A stretch of 64,000 nucleotides of DNA, taken from positions 4,785 through 68,784 of the forward strand of contig NZ_JBLZFX010000023.1 of the NCBI RefSeq assembly GCF_050753345.1, in the 5' to 3' direction. The notes beneath the pieces are model-generated. The model did no database searches and was not told the DNA's origin. It worked only from the letters and a program-made list of their open reading frames with translations. Positions within the stretch are counted from its first letter, which is position 1; each line of letters starts with the position of its first letter. The DNA is from Alkalinema pantanalense. GTDB taxonomy: Bacteria > Cyanobacteriota > Cyanobacteriia > Leptolyngbyales > Leptolyngbyaceae. Made by a program: the position numbers and the translations under genes. Shown here piece by piece: positions 9,833 through 18,369 of this stretch.

Positions 9833-10525
9833 TTAATTCTCACCCCTCACAAGACTCGTCTGCTCCACTATCGTTTGATAGGCTTGCTGACATTTTAAAA
9901 ATATTTGTTCCGAAACGGTCGATCGCTCATAATAAATTTGCTCATGGACTTGAATTAAAAGCTTGTAAGCCGTAATTGATCTTACGGTGGGTAAACTTTG
10001 CAAGATTCGTAAATATTCCCCGTCCGTCCGACTAGCATCGGCAGTCATGATTTGACGATCGCTTAACTGCTGCAACATCGCCAGATATAAAGCCCGACAT
10101 CCCTCCGCGTAATTCTGTTGTCTTGCATAGGATTGCGCCCGTTCGTACCATTCCGTTGAGGATTTGGGTAGTTCAGTGCGGGCAGTCTGCAATCTTGCGG
10201 AGGCCCGATCGCGGCGGCGGTTTACCCAATAGGGATCTAACCATCGCACTACCAACCAACTAATCCAACCAACAGCACTCAGCACTACCAACCAAAAAAG
10301 CACTTCCCAGATTTGTGAGGGAACGGTTGGTAAAACTGGCTCATTTGGCATTGAAGGAGAAAATTTCCAACTGGCTGTTTTAACCTCTACCCATTCCGCA
10401 AAGCGCTGTATCCATTGCCGAAATTGCCAGGTAGGATTGCTTTTTTCCAGGGGGGCAGTCAGCAGTGGGCTAACAACGAATGGATAAATTACACCAAATG
10501 GATAAATGACAAATGGGCAGGTCAT
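9833..10525 (-). CDS. DUF4129 domain membrane protein
   Basis: The 230-residue product has a hydrophobic N-terminus, a clear transmembrane helix near 88-108 (VLFWLVVLSAVGWISWLVV) and a cytosolic helical tail with the DUF4129 pattern: YARQQNYAEGCRALYLAMLQQL, then R-T-GEYLRIL and a closing helix with YYERSTVSE. DUF4129 is usually found at the end of transglutaminase-like or stand-alone proteins in MoxR/DUF4350 clusters. No transglutaminase domain is present here. The gene lies 48 bp after the pseudo-caspase on the same strand, so the two are probably co-expressed. Confidence 0.8.
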   Translation of the reverse strand: MTCPFVIYPFGVIYPFVVSPLLTAPLEKSNPTWQFRQWIQRFAEWVEVKTASWKFSPSMPNEPVLPTVPSQIWEVLFWLVVLSAVGWISWLVVRWLDPYWVNRRRDRASARLQTARTELPKSSTEWYERAQSYARQQNYAEGCRALYLAMLQQLSDRQIMTADASRTDGEYLRILQSLPTVRSITAYKLLIQVHEQIYYERSTVSEQIFLKCQQAYQTIVEQTSLVRGEN

Positions 10526-10573
10526 GAATTACATCCTGGGTTCCAGTATTTTCATCCCCTTCACACAGCTCTT

Positions 10574-12091
10574 TTATCGTACTCGTTGCTGCCATTCTGC
10601 GATCGCCCGTTGAGCCGTTGGGCCAATACTCGGTTGATTTTTAGGAATCCGTTGGGCTGTCGCAATGGCCGCCCGAAAATTTCCCTGCCGTGCCTGCTGT
10701 TCCGCCAAATCCAACAAATCCTGACACCAGCGATCGATCTGTCGTTGCGCCAAAGGATAGGCGGGATCTTGACTGGAAACCTGCTGTGCCCGTGCAATGG
10801 CCCGACCTACATCAGCGGGATTCAGAGGGGGCAGGGAGGTTTGGGCCTCTTCTAAAATCCGTTGACCGGGACTAGCAATCACGGAATCCCTCAAGCGCCG
10901 AGGAGAGGAGTCCGAAGTAGAATTCATAGGGCTAGGAGAGACAGGTATAGAGGAAGGAGAGGAAGGAGAGGAAGGAGAGGAAGGTTCTGGGGTCGATCGA
11001 GGATTCAAATTTCCCCCCAGAAGGGTTAGCCTGCCCCAATGGGTCAATCCTATGGCTAACAAAATCAGTCCCCCGAGCAATCCAATCCCCCAGATCCCTT
11101 TAGGTATGCGAGCCCTTTGGGTTGTCTGAGCCGTTTGGGCGGTTTTAGCTATCTGGGACTGCCGATCGGACTCCAAGGGCGTTTCCAGCGATAACTGTTC
11201 TGGCCGATCGAACTCAGCAGTCAACCCATCCGGTGATGGGAGTTGAAGTTTCTGATGGCTGGCAAAATCCAGTTGCTGGGGACTCGCAGCTTGCTCCGAT
11301 AACGGAGAGAGTCGGTTGTTTGAAGGCACGATCGCTGGAATAGATAACCGCTCTAGCTGTTCCGGTGTGGCTATAATGCTGGGTTCCTGCTCCGGTCGCC
11401 CTGTATGTTGTCCTAGTTCCGGTAAACGGATTCGCAACAACTTAGCCCACTCGGACAATGGCTGCCCGGATGCGGCCCGTAAGCTGTCTAAGACCGCAAG
11501 GGTAAACAATCCCTGACCTAAGAGGGGAGACTCGTAGGAAAATTGACTCGGTTGGCAAGAAAGAACTGTGGCAATGCCAAATTCCCGAGCCAGTTGAGCC
11601 GTATGCTGTCCTAACTGCTGACTTCCACCCTGGACAGTTGAACTGGATTGACGTACGGATTGACTGCGGTTGATGTCCAGCAGCACCAAGATGCGATCGG
11701 TGGGTAAGGTCTTAAGCGTCGCAAACAGAGTTTTGAGGCTGAACCAGGAGTCCGGTGGACAGGCAGGATTTGCGTCGATCGGGAGGAGGTAGTCTTCCTG
11801 CTGCCACAAATCTCCATAGCCACTAAAAAAGATCCAGAGAGCATCCCCTGCTTCAACGCGCTGCTTCCGAAGGACATCTAGCCAATATTCCAAGGTCGAT
11901 CGATCGGGATAGGTGGGATCGTCAAGGTGGTGGGGCGACGCCTCCGTCATTAACAAAACTTGATCTTGGGGCACCCCCGCCGCTTGGACAAACCAATCTG
12001 CAATTGCTTGGGCATCCTGCTGGGCGCATTTTAAGGGTTGTAACAGCCTATAGTGGTTGATGCCTACCGCTATCACCCAAACTTTGCTCAT
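10574..12091 (-). CDS. Pseudo-caspase with a transmembrane anchor (Tyr/Asn at the catalytic dyad)
   Basis: Residues 1-250 have the caspase p20 fold: start VWVIAVGINHY, strand WIFFSGYGD, strand ILVLLDINRSQS. At the two catalytic positions the usual SGHG is SGYG (Tyr92) and the usual DACHSG is DINRSQ (Asn141), so peptidase activity is not expected. Dead relatives of this kind are known in cyanobacterial orthocaspases. A Pro/Ser/Gln-rich linker, a membrane helix (GIWGIGLLGGLILLAIGL, about 325-345), an SSP-repeat linker encoded by a 9-bp repeat, and a TPR-like helical C-terminus follow. It heads the run with DUF4129, DUF4350 and MoxR, hinting at a membrane-bound scaffold. Confidence 0.9.
   Translation of the reverse strand: MSKVWVIAVGINHYRLLQPLKCAQQDAQAIADWFVQAAGVPQDQVLLMTEASPHHLDDPTYPDRSTLEYWLDVLRKQRVEAGDALWIFFSGYGDLWQQEDYLLPIDANPACPPDSWFSLKTLFATLKTLPTDRILVLLDINRSQSVRQSSSTVQGGSQQLGQHTAQLAREFGIATVLSCQPSQFSYESPLLGQGLFTLAVLDSLRAASGQPLSEWAKLLRIRLPELGQHTGRPEQEPSIIATPEQLERLSIPAIVPSNNRLSPLSEQAASPQQLDFASHQKLQLPSPDGLTAEFDRPEQLSLETPLESDRQSQIAKTAQTAQTTQRARIPKGIWGIGLLGGLILLAIGLTHWGRLTLLGGNLNPRSTPEPSSPSSPSSPSSIPVSPSPMNSTSDSSPRRLRDSVIASPGQRILEEAQTSLPPLNPADVGRAIARAQQVSSQDPAYPLAQRQIDRWCQDLLDLAEQQARQGNFRAAIATAQRIPKNQPSIGPTAQRAIAEWQQRVR
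10952..10978. repeat. 9-bp coding tandem repeat, 3 copies plus partial
   Basis: GGAAGGAGA is repeated three times and then decays. On the coding (minus) strand it encodes the Ser-Ser-Pro linker of the pseudo-caspase. Copy-number change keeps the frame and would only alter linker length. Confidence 0.85.
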
Positions 12092-12246
12092 GACAAATCT
12101 CCCGAACGGTTTGGTGGCTCTCGCACTATTATGGGGCTGTTAGCGATTTCGATCGCGATTTTTCTGCCCAATTCCGTACCCAAGCTTCAACTAACACGGC
12201 TCACATGCGATCCTGGGTTGAGGAGGGAATGGAGGGGTTGATTGAG

Positions 12247-12276
12247 TCACCCTGAATCACACTGAATCACACTGAG
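12247..12276. repeat. 10-bp tandem repeat in leader, 3 copies
   Basis: TCACCCTGAA, TCACACTGAA and TCACACTGAG lie head to tail and end 5 bp before the ATG at 12282, where a ribosome-binding site would normally be. No clear Shine-Dalgarno sequence is left. Confidence 0.85.
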
Positions 12277-12281
12277 TCCAT

Positions 12282-12872
12282 ATGCTAGATCGCCTACTAA
12301 ATCGCTCCGTTCAACCCAGATCCCCTGTTTCTGCACTTCGGTCTACCCTAGGATTGCTGCCAAGCGTCTTGAGTTTAAGCCTCCTCCTGGGAACTGCAAC
12401 GATCCTATGGGTTGCTCCAACAATGCTGATGGTGCCTAGAGCCCAAGCCTCGACTGCGCGGTTAGATATTAGCCTCGATCGGGTCACGAATGAATCCTAC
12501 ACTTCGTTTATTCGACGGGCAGAGTTGGTGGCACGGGCAGCAGCCCAACGCAGTTTCGATCGGGATATCCTGACCAGTTCTGTGGTGATTCATGTATTGG
12601 GGCGTAACCAAGGCGCAGAAGCTCCGGTACTGACGTTGGAGGTAACTCGCGAAAATTGGCGAACACGTCCGGACACTCGAACTTGGGCTACTTATTATCG
12701 GACAGCAAATAATTTACTAGGCTTTCCATTCAGCCCAACGGATGCTCCTATTAGTCCCACATCAGGAACTCCCTTCATACCAGCTATTCCAGCCACTGTT
12801 GCCCCTTCGCCCAATCCGAGTGCGCCCGATCAGCCCCTCTCAGAACCACCAACCTCCAGTGATATTAAATAG
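12282..12872 (+). CDS. Secreted or membrane-anchored protein, unknown function
   Basis: The 196-residue product has a long basic N-region, a hydrophobic stretch (about 26-50, SVLSLSLLLGTATILWVAPT) and an AQA site near 58, so it is either exported or anchored. A small domain follows, with FIRRAELVARAAAQRSFDRD and VVIHVLGRNQGAEAPVLTLEV. The last 50 residues are Pro/Ser/Thr-rich. Neighbours on both sides are on the opposite strand, so it is probably a single-gene unit. The leader is occupied by a 10-bp repeat. I do not recognise the family. Confidence 0.7.
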   Translation: MLDRLLNRSVQPRSPVSALRSTLGLLPSVLSLSLLLGTATILWVAPTMLMVPRAQASTARLDISLDRVTNESYTSFIRRAELVARAAAQRSFDRDILTSSVVIHVLGRNQGAEAPVLTLEVTRENWRTRPDTRTWATYYRTANNLLGFPFSPTDAPISPTSGTPFIPAIPATVAPSPNPSAPDQPLSEPPTSSDIK

Positions 12873-12969
12873 TGAGGGGCAATCTCCTCTCCTGGAAGCT
12901 GTAGAAGCGAAACCTGGCAATCAAAGCTAGGAAAGCTTGGAATCTCCCGATCGGGCTTCTAAACAGTCA

Positions 12970-13002
12970 GGCCACCCCTTGCAGCAAACAAGTCAGGTGG
13001 CC
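12970..13002 (-). terminator. Possible terminator of rpsU
   Basis: GGCCACC (12970-12976) pairs with GGTGGCC (12996-13002), and inner CTTG/CAAG pairing is possible. Read on the minus strand the stem is followed only by TGACTGTTT, so it is weak. A second hairpin, CGCTAAG/CTTAGCG (13033-13060), overlaps the rpsU stop codon. Confidence 0.45.
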
Positions 13003-13054
13003 CAATGATCATAAAAGCTGATTAAGCGTAAACGCTAAGTTAAAGCGGCAATGC

Positions 13055-13246
13055 TTAGCGACTACGAAAGCGCTGTCTACTTTGTTTATGCTTCGCTAGC
13101 GCTTTCCGCTTTTCCTTTTCCAGGGGAGTTTCAAAATGGCGCTTCTTTCTCATATCTTGAAAGATCCCTGCCCTAGAAACTTGGCGTTTGAATCGTCGTA
13201 ATGCCGATTCAATTCCTTCGTTTTCACCCAAGATAATTTGAGCCAT
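13055..13246 (-). CDS. rpsU: 30S ribosomal protein S21
   Basis: The 63-residue basic protein matches S21 closely: ESALRRFKRQVSRAGIFQDMRKKRHFETPLEKEKRK. S21 joins the small subunit late and helps pairing of mRNA leaders with the 16S anti-Shine-Dalgarno tail. It is encoded 345 bp downstream of an RNA-binding-protein gene on the same strand. The rbp-rpsU pairing is known in Anabaena and other cyanobacteria, where it is linked to cold response. The start has a good GGAGGA box on the minus strand (about 13255-13263). Confidence 0.97.
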   Translation of the reverse strand: MAQIILGENEGIESALRRFKRQVSRAGIFQDMRKKRHFETPLEKEKRKALAKHKQSRQRFRSR

Positions 13247-13591
13247 GCTGCCATTCTCCTCCTGTTGAAAGTAATCATCTTCTGAAGCGAAAATAACAAA
13301 ACGACCTGTAGAATCGCGTAGCTACTCGAATCTACAAGGGCTCTGCTATTGTTCAGCGAGATGCAGTGATGATGGATGCTACGGTCTGGTCAAACCAAGA
13401 CTAAACCTTAATTTTTGCGCCCCCTAGATTCACTTGGATGAATTCTCGATTCAACCTACATTGCTCAATCTAAGATGTTCAACCTAAATCGCTCAACCTG
13501 AGATGCTTACGATCCAAGATGTTTGATCTTGGCCATTCAATCCAAGTGAAATTTAAGGGCGATCCCATTTGGCTAGGGTAAACAGAAGGTT
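13247..13591. other. rbp-rpsU intergenic spacer (345 bp)
   Basis: No gene is visible. Bases 13440-13530 hold degenerate repeats of TCAACCTA and AAGATG units (for example near 13451, 13480 and 13494). Either a separate rpsU promoter or RNA processing could lie here. Confidence 0.5.
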
Positions 13592-13906
13592 TTAGTACCG
13601 ACGATCGCGGCGACCGCCACCACCACCACCATTACCCCAACCGCCGGAAGAGGGGCTCCGCTCTTCCCGAGGCTTAGCCTTGTTGACCTTCAGATCGCGC
13701 CCCATCCACTCAGCCCCATCCAATGCCTCGATCGCGACATCCTCTTCCGCAGACGTTGCCATCTCCACAAAAGCAAATCCCCGGAAACGCCCCGTTTCCC
13801 TATCAACCGGTAGTTGGATACGCTTAACCGCACCATATTCTGCAAATGTACGCTCCAAATCTTCCTGCGTCACTTGATAGGATAGGTTACCAACGTAAAT
13901 CGACAT
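13592..13906 (-). CDS. RRM-type RNA-binding protein (cyanobacterial Rbp family)
   Basis: The 104-residue product is a single RNA-recognition motif: RNP2 IYVGNLSY (3-10) and RNP1 RGFAFVEM (about 43-50), both with the aromatic residues that stack on RNA bases. A short Gly/Arg-rich tail (WGNGGGGGGRRDRR) follows. This is the layout of the cold-induced Rbp proteins of cyanobacteria, thought to act on mRNA stability or mRNA placement at thylakoids. The gene precedes rpsU on the same strand. The ~500-bp upstream region contains a possible MITE and clustered CAGTGATTAA repeats, so regulation by a long leader is possible. Confidence 0.95.
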   Translation of the reverse strand: MSIYVGNLSYQVTQEDLERTFAEYGAVKRIQLPVDRETGRFRGFAFVEMATSAEEDVAIEALDGAEWMGRDLKVNKAKPREERSPSSGGWGNGGGGGGRRDRRY

Positions 13907-14127
13907 GTCTGAATCTCCGAAAAAATACGTGTAGAGAGGCTAAATTCGGAGAAACACCGTTGAACACTGTTTGGGTGAAGCAAATTTGAGTTCCAGAGCC
14001 GAAAAAATCATCTTTACGACCTGACTATAGCACAGGAAATCTCCAAGGTGGGGGATGAATCTGTAGAATTTTCTGAATCATGCCCTTCTAATTTTCTAGA
14101 AAAGCTAAAAAAACAAAACCTGAACAA

Positions 14128-14272
14128 ATTCATGGAGAATCACCCTAGTGGAGCGTCAAGCTTAAAATTGTGAGTGACATTATTCCAAATCGACTATTCC
14201 ATAAGGATTCTGGAGATCACTAACGCACAAAATCAAAATTGACAGACCACTAGGGCAATTCTCCATGAATTC
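14128..14272. mobile_element. MITE-like element with 25-bp terminal inverted repeats
   Basis: The arm at 14128-14152 (starts AATTCATGGAGAATCACC) and the arm at 14248-14272 are inverted copies matching at 23 of 25 positions. The inner sequence is also partly self-complementary, so the whole 145 bp could fold into a long hairpin. There is no coding potential. No convincing target-site duplication is seen. A non-autonomous transposon remnant or a structured leader RNA of the rbp gene are the alternatives. Confidence 0.5.
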
Positions 14273-14321
14273 ACAATCAAAAATTAATGAGTCAGTGATG
14301 AATTAAAGGAATGAACATGCC

Positions 14322-14341
14322 AGTGATTAACAGTGATTAAC
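14322..14341. repeat. 10-bp tandem repeat, 2 perfect copies
   Basis: CAGTGATTAA occurs twice head to tail, with further degenerate CAGTGAT copies nearby (14294, 14361, 14378). Confidence 0.8.
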
Positions 14342-14409
14342 TACGTCAGCAATTCAGTCAGTCAGTGATTCATTCATTCAGTGATGAATAAATGAGGCGG
14401 CGAAAAGTC

Positions 14410-16014
14410 CTATACTCCGACTCGATCGGGCAATGTCAGGGTCGGTTCCTGGGGCATTGGGTCTGGATTGGGGGATGTTGTCACATATTCCGCCAACTGA
14501 GCCTTAATCTGAGTCCGAACAATTTGCCGATATTCCAAGAAATGTTCTCCCAAGGCACAAATGCCCAAATAGGGTTCCCACACCTTGGGATTGTGCCGAA
14601 AAATGTTGAGTAAATACCACCAAAAACGCCAGCGCGTCTTACGAACGATCCCTTGCCGCCAACAGAGGGTTAACAAGGCTCGAATATTCACCCAGCTCAC
14701 CTGACGGACTCGACTGGGACACACCGGGGCACCCAATTTCAGGAAATGGCGATAGGTGCGATCCAGATAGGCCATGGGATCATACAACCGCCAAAACGCA
14801 TCGACGTACTCCTGCGCAATGTCTTCGATCGGACGAGTCGGCACAAAATTCATCAAGGTGGTTTGATTCATCCCCGAGGTGTTGCGATCGGGATCAACCA
14901 ACCGCCCCTCCCGATTGAGCCGATGCCACAACGCTGTGTCAGGTAATGCCTGCAACATACTGAACATCGCTGTGGGAATCGTTGTTTGTTCCACAAACCG
15001 CACAATCCGATCGCCCGCGCCGGCCTGTTCTCCATCAAAGCCAATAATAAACCCAGCCATGACTCGTAATCCTGACTGGACAATTTTTTCCACCGATTCT
15101 GCCAGGGACGATCGTGTATTTTGGAATTTTTGCGTTAAAGCCAAACTGGCTTCATCAGGAGTCTCAATCCCCAAAAAGACCGCATTAAAATTACACGCCA
15201 CCATTAAGTCCATCAATTCTTGATCATGAGCCAGATCGATTGATGCTTCTGTATTAAACCGAAAGGGATAATTATGGGCCGCCATCCATGGCTTTAGTTC
15301 CCGGAGTAATAACTTGACATTGCGTTTATTGCCAATAAAGTTATCATCCACCATGAAAATACTGCGCCGCCACCCCAATTCGTACAGCCGCTCCAATTCT
15401 GCTAGGAGTTGGCTGGGAGACTTCGTGCGGGGCTTACGGCCATAGAGCACAATAATGTCACAAAATTCGCACTGAAAGGGGCAGCCCCGCGAAAATTGCA
15501 CGGACATACTATCGTAGGCATCAAAATCCAGTAAATCAAATCGAGGAATGGGCGTAGTGGTCACGTCCGGTTTCTCTCCATTGGAGCGGAAAATACCCGA
15601 TCGCTCCCCCTGGTCGATCGCCGCCACAAAAAGCGGTAGTGTAATTTCGCCCTCATCTAAGATTAAAAAATCCGCCCCCGACGCGATCGCTTCCTGGGGC
15701 AGGGCTGTGGCATAGGGCCCCCCCACGGCAACCAGTTTCTGGCGCTGTTTAGCCGCTTGAATTTGGGCCAGAAAATCTTCTTTTTGCACAATCATGGCGG
15801 AGAGAATCACCAGATCGGCCCAATCCCAATCCGCTGGTGTAATCTCCGTGACATTGTGATCGACCAGTTTAAATTCCCATTGTTGGGGCAAAATTGCAGC
15901 AACGGTCGCCAGCCCCAAAGGCGGTAACATGGCTTTGCGATCGACCAGTTCCAACGCTTTCTCAAAAGACCAAAAACTCTTTGGAAACTGAGGATAAATT
16001 AATAAAACCCGCAT
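14410..16014 (-). CDS. B12-binding radical SAM protein (DUF4070; HpnP-like family)
   Basis: The 534-residue protein has a cobalamin-binding-type Rossmann domain first (MRVLLIYPQFP, LVDHNV, GGPYATALP), then a radical SAM core with the cluster motif CPFQCEFCD (Cys178, Cys182, Cys185). The C-terminal DUF4070 region follows. Enzymes of this class make a 5'-deoxyadenosyl radical and commonly transfer methyl groups to unactivated carbons. The run GCPFQCEFCDIIVLYGRKPR is shared with the hopanoid C-2 methylase HpnP and its relatives. Substrate cannot be assigned, and no hopanoid gene is nearby. It is a monocistronic minus-strand gene. Confidence 0.85.
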   Translation of the reverse strand: MRVLLIYPQFPKSFWSFEKALELVDRKAMLPPLGLATVAAILPQQWEFKLVDHNVTEITPADWDWADLVILSAMIVQKEDFLAQIQAAKQRQKLVAVGGPYATALPQEAIASGADFLILDEGEITLPLFVAAIDQGERSGIFRSNGEKPDVTTTPIPRFDLLDFDAYDSMSVQFSRGCPFQCEFCDIIVLYGRKPRTKSPSQLLAELERLYELGWRRSIFMVDDNFIGNKRNVKLLLRELKPWMAAHNYPFRFNTEASIDLAHDQELMDLMVACNFNAVFLGIETPDEASLALTQKFQNTRSSLAESVEKIVQSGLRVMAGFIIGFDGEQAGAGDRIVRFVEQTTIPTAMFSMLQALPDTALWHRLNREGRLVDPDRNTSGMNQTTLMNFVPTRPIEDIAQEYVDAFWRLYDPMAYLDRTYRHFLKLGAPVCPSRVRQVSWVNIRALLTLCWRQGIVRKTRWRFWWYLLNIFRHNPKVWEPYLGICALGEHFLEYRQIVRTQIKAQLAEYVTTSPNPDPMPQEPTLTLPDRVGV

Positions 16015-16260
16015 AGCACCTCAATCGGAACGCTGGGTGGACTTGCCCTACAGCTTAGCGTGACCTGTTCCGTTCTTGGTCAGTGTTAAGGTTTTGTTGG
16101 GTTTTGGTTTAGTTCAATTCTGGCTCAATTCCGTTATTTAGGCTAAAAAATCGTGTTTTTTGGGCTTTTACATTCCTTGGGATGCAGCGCACCCAGACAG
16201 TCAGAGCGGCCCTTTGCCCTCTACAATGGGGATCAGATTCAGTCAAGCATCTTGTTTCCC

Positions 16261-18369
16261 ATGAAGCGGCGGGATTTTCTGTGGAGATCAGGACAGGTAC
16301 TCACGGGGTTGGGCGTGGGCCAAACCGTGCTATCCCAGACCCTTTGGCCAATCCCTGCGGCTGAAGCTGCACCGATCGGGCAGAACCCCCAAAAATTAGC
16401 TCTGCTGATTGGAATTAATCAATACCCCGACGCTAGCTTGAAGGGATGTCTGACGGATCTCGAATTGCAACAGAAACTCTTGATTCATCGCTTGGGATTT
16501 GCGCCTGAGAATATTTTAACCTTGGCGGATAGTGCCGCCACTTCCGACGCGATCGCTGCAACCATTCGCGAACACTTAGGGCAACAGGCGACTGCGAGCA
16601 CGATCGTCTTCGTCCACTTCAGCGGCCTTGGCTGCATTGGCAAAACGGGACAGCCCACCTTGCTGACGGCGAACAAAGGGGAAATACCCTTGGCCCAATT
16701 GGCACAGTGGTTAGGGGCGCTGCCCACAGACAAAATCACCACTATTCTCGATACCAGTTTTCAATCCAGTGGCGAGGGCGTGCAGGGCAATGTGCGTCTG
16801 CGATCGCGCCCTCCCTTAGTCACTGCTGACTTCTCCGATCTGGATACCGCTCCGGATACAGCCTTTTCTACCCTCTCCCAACTGCCGTCCTTTCCAGGGC
16901 TACTTGTGACCGCCACCACTGACCGATTCCCTGGCGCTACACCTTCTGGGCAAGCTGTTCTACAATCAGCCACCGAACTGGATTTTGCCTCTTGGAGCGC
17001 TGGACGGTTGACCTATGGCTTGACCCAGGCCCTCTGGCAGGCGGCTCCAGGCACACCGTTCCAGACGGTCTGGGCAATGACCCGAGCAGCCATGCAGCCC
17101 CAATCGCCAGGATTGACGGGCACCAAGCTCAAGGAACAAGCCTCAGCCCCTGGGGCCTTCTCCCTTAACTCCAGTGGTGGCATTGGTATCATCACCACCG
17201 TCAATCCTGAAACGGGTATTGGCGAAGCTTGGTTAGGAGGGCTGCCTGCCACGGTTCTCGAACAATTGATGGTTCGATCGCTGTTATTGATTCAAGCCGA
17301 GGAGGGCATCGTAGGTCAGGTTCAACTCTTGGAACGAACGGGTCTACGTGCCAAAGTGCGGTTTGTCGAATCCACCACCCCAGAGCACCTTTGGGCGATC
17401 GCTCCGGGGCAAGCACTTCAGGAATCAATCCGAGTCTTACCCCGACAGTCGGAATTAACGATCGCCCTCGATCAGCACCTGACGAAGGTTGAACGGGTCG
17501 ATGCCGTCAGTGCGCTGTCCAACGTTCCCTACTTGACTGCCATCAATGCAGGAGAGGGAGCCGCAGACTGCCTGCTGGCCAAAATGGATGAGCAGGCAAC
17601 CCAAGTTGCGCTGTTGCCTAATACACCGATGTCAGAATTGGTGGTTCCCGTCGGTTATGGGCTCTTTACCCCCACCCAAGCCCCTATTCCCCACACCCAA
17701 GGCGATCGGGGGGAAGCTGTTAAAGTGGCCATTAAACGTCTATCGCCAACCCTCCAAACCCTCTTAGCTAAAAAAATTCTCCGCAGTACAGAAAATATAA
17801 CCGCCTCTAAACTGGGACTTCGAGCCACCCTGGACATGGTCTCTCCGGAGGTCAAAGCATTGACCCAGCAAATGACAGGGCCCATCCGTGCCAAGACGAT
17901 CGTATCCCTAGACAGTCCAACGGTTCCCGCAGGCAGTCATCTGCAATATCATCTACAAAATTTGGGTTCCCAAATGCTGTACTGGCTTTTGGTCGGTTGG
18001 GATAGTCGGCGCAATAGTTATTTGATTCTACCGACCTTGAATTCCGCCTTTGGAGAAATTGTCCCTGGTTTAACTCAGCCATTGATGAGCAGTCCAGCCA
18101 ATCCGGAATGGATTGTGCGCAATACGACGGGGATGGCCGAAGCCTTTCTGATCGCCAGTACAACTCCCTTTTCTCGCACTCAAGCCTGTGTGCCCACCGA
18201 TCCTGATAATTTTCTTCACCCCCTCGATCGGCCCTTGGAAATTGTCCAAGCCATCCTTCAGGATCTCCAAGCCGCCAGTCCAACGGCGCAAAGTGTCAGC
18301 CAACCAGAAACGATCGCCCTTGACCACCAAACCTGGGCAACATTGCGCTTTACCTACCAAGTGGTCTAG
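16261..18369 (+). CDS. Tat-exported pseudo-caspase with DUF4384 (Leu/Ser at the dyad)
   Basis: I place the start at ATG 16261 rather than an upstream GTG (16153), because it gives a twin-arginine signal: MKRRDFLWRSG, a hydrophobic core and AEAAP near residue 36. The mature part begins with a caspase fold (LALLIGINQYPDASL). The catalytic His position is Leu123 (HFSGLG) and the catalytic Cys position is Ser166 (LDTSFQSSG), so no protease activity is expected. The C-terminal third includes a DUF4384-type domain (about 560-640, YHLQNLGSQMLYWLLVGWD). The product is 702 residues. Export by Tat means it folds in the cytoplasm and works in the periplasm or thylakoid lumen. Confidence 0.9.
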   Translation: MKRRDFLWRSGQVLTGLGVGQTVLSQTLWPIPAAEAAPIGQNPQKLALLIGINQYPDASLKGCLTDLELQQKLLIHRLGFAPENILTLADSAATSDAIAATIREHLGQQATASTIVFVHFSGLGCIGKTGQPTLLTANKGEIPLAQLAQWLGALPTDKITTILDTSFQSSGEGVQGNVRLRSRPPLVTADFSDLDTAPDTAFSTLSQLPSFPGLLVTATTDRFPGATPSGQAVLQSATELDFASWSAGRLTYGLTQALWQAAPGTPFQTVWAMTRAAMQPQSPGLTGTKLKEQASAPGAFSLNSSGGIGIITTVNPETGIGEAWLGGLPATVLEQLMVRSLLLIQAEEGIVGQVQLLERTGLRAKVRFVESTTPEHLWAIAPGQALQESIRVLPRQSELTIALDQHLTKVERVDAVSALSNVPYLTAINAGEGAADCLLAKMDEQATQVALLPNTPMSELVVPVGYGLFTPTQAPIPHTQGDRGEAVKVAIKRLSPTLQTLLAKKILRSTENITASKLGLRATLDMVSPEVKALTQQMTGPIRAKTIVSLDSPTVPAGSHLQYHLQNLGSQMLYWLLVGWDSRRNSYLILPTLNSAFGEIVPGLTQPLMSSPANPEWIVRNTTGMAEAFLIASTTPFSRTQACVPTDPDNFLHPLDRPLEIVQAILQDLQAASPTAQSVSQPETIALDHQTWATLRFTYQVV

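Larger units (their letters stand above)
13907..14409. other. 503-bp region upstream of rbp
   Basis: Contains the 145-bp inverted-repeat element and, at 14280-14400, a low-complexity zone rich in CAGTGAT and ATTCA units, including a perfect 10-bp tandem CAGTGATTAA (14322-14341). It should also hold the rbp promoter. No ORF is convincing. Confidence 0.55.

Noticed and set aside
16153..16260. Upstream GTG extension of the Tat pseudo-caspase
   Set aside because: It would bury the twin-arginine signal 36 residues in. The ATG at 16261 puts it at the N-terminus.
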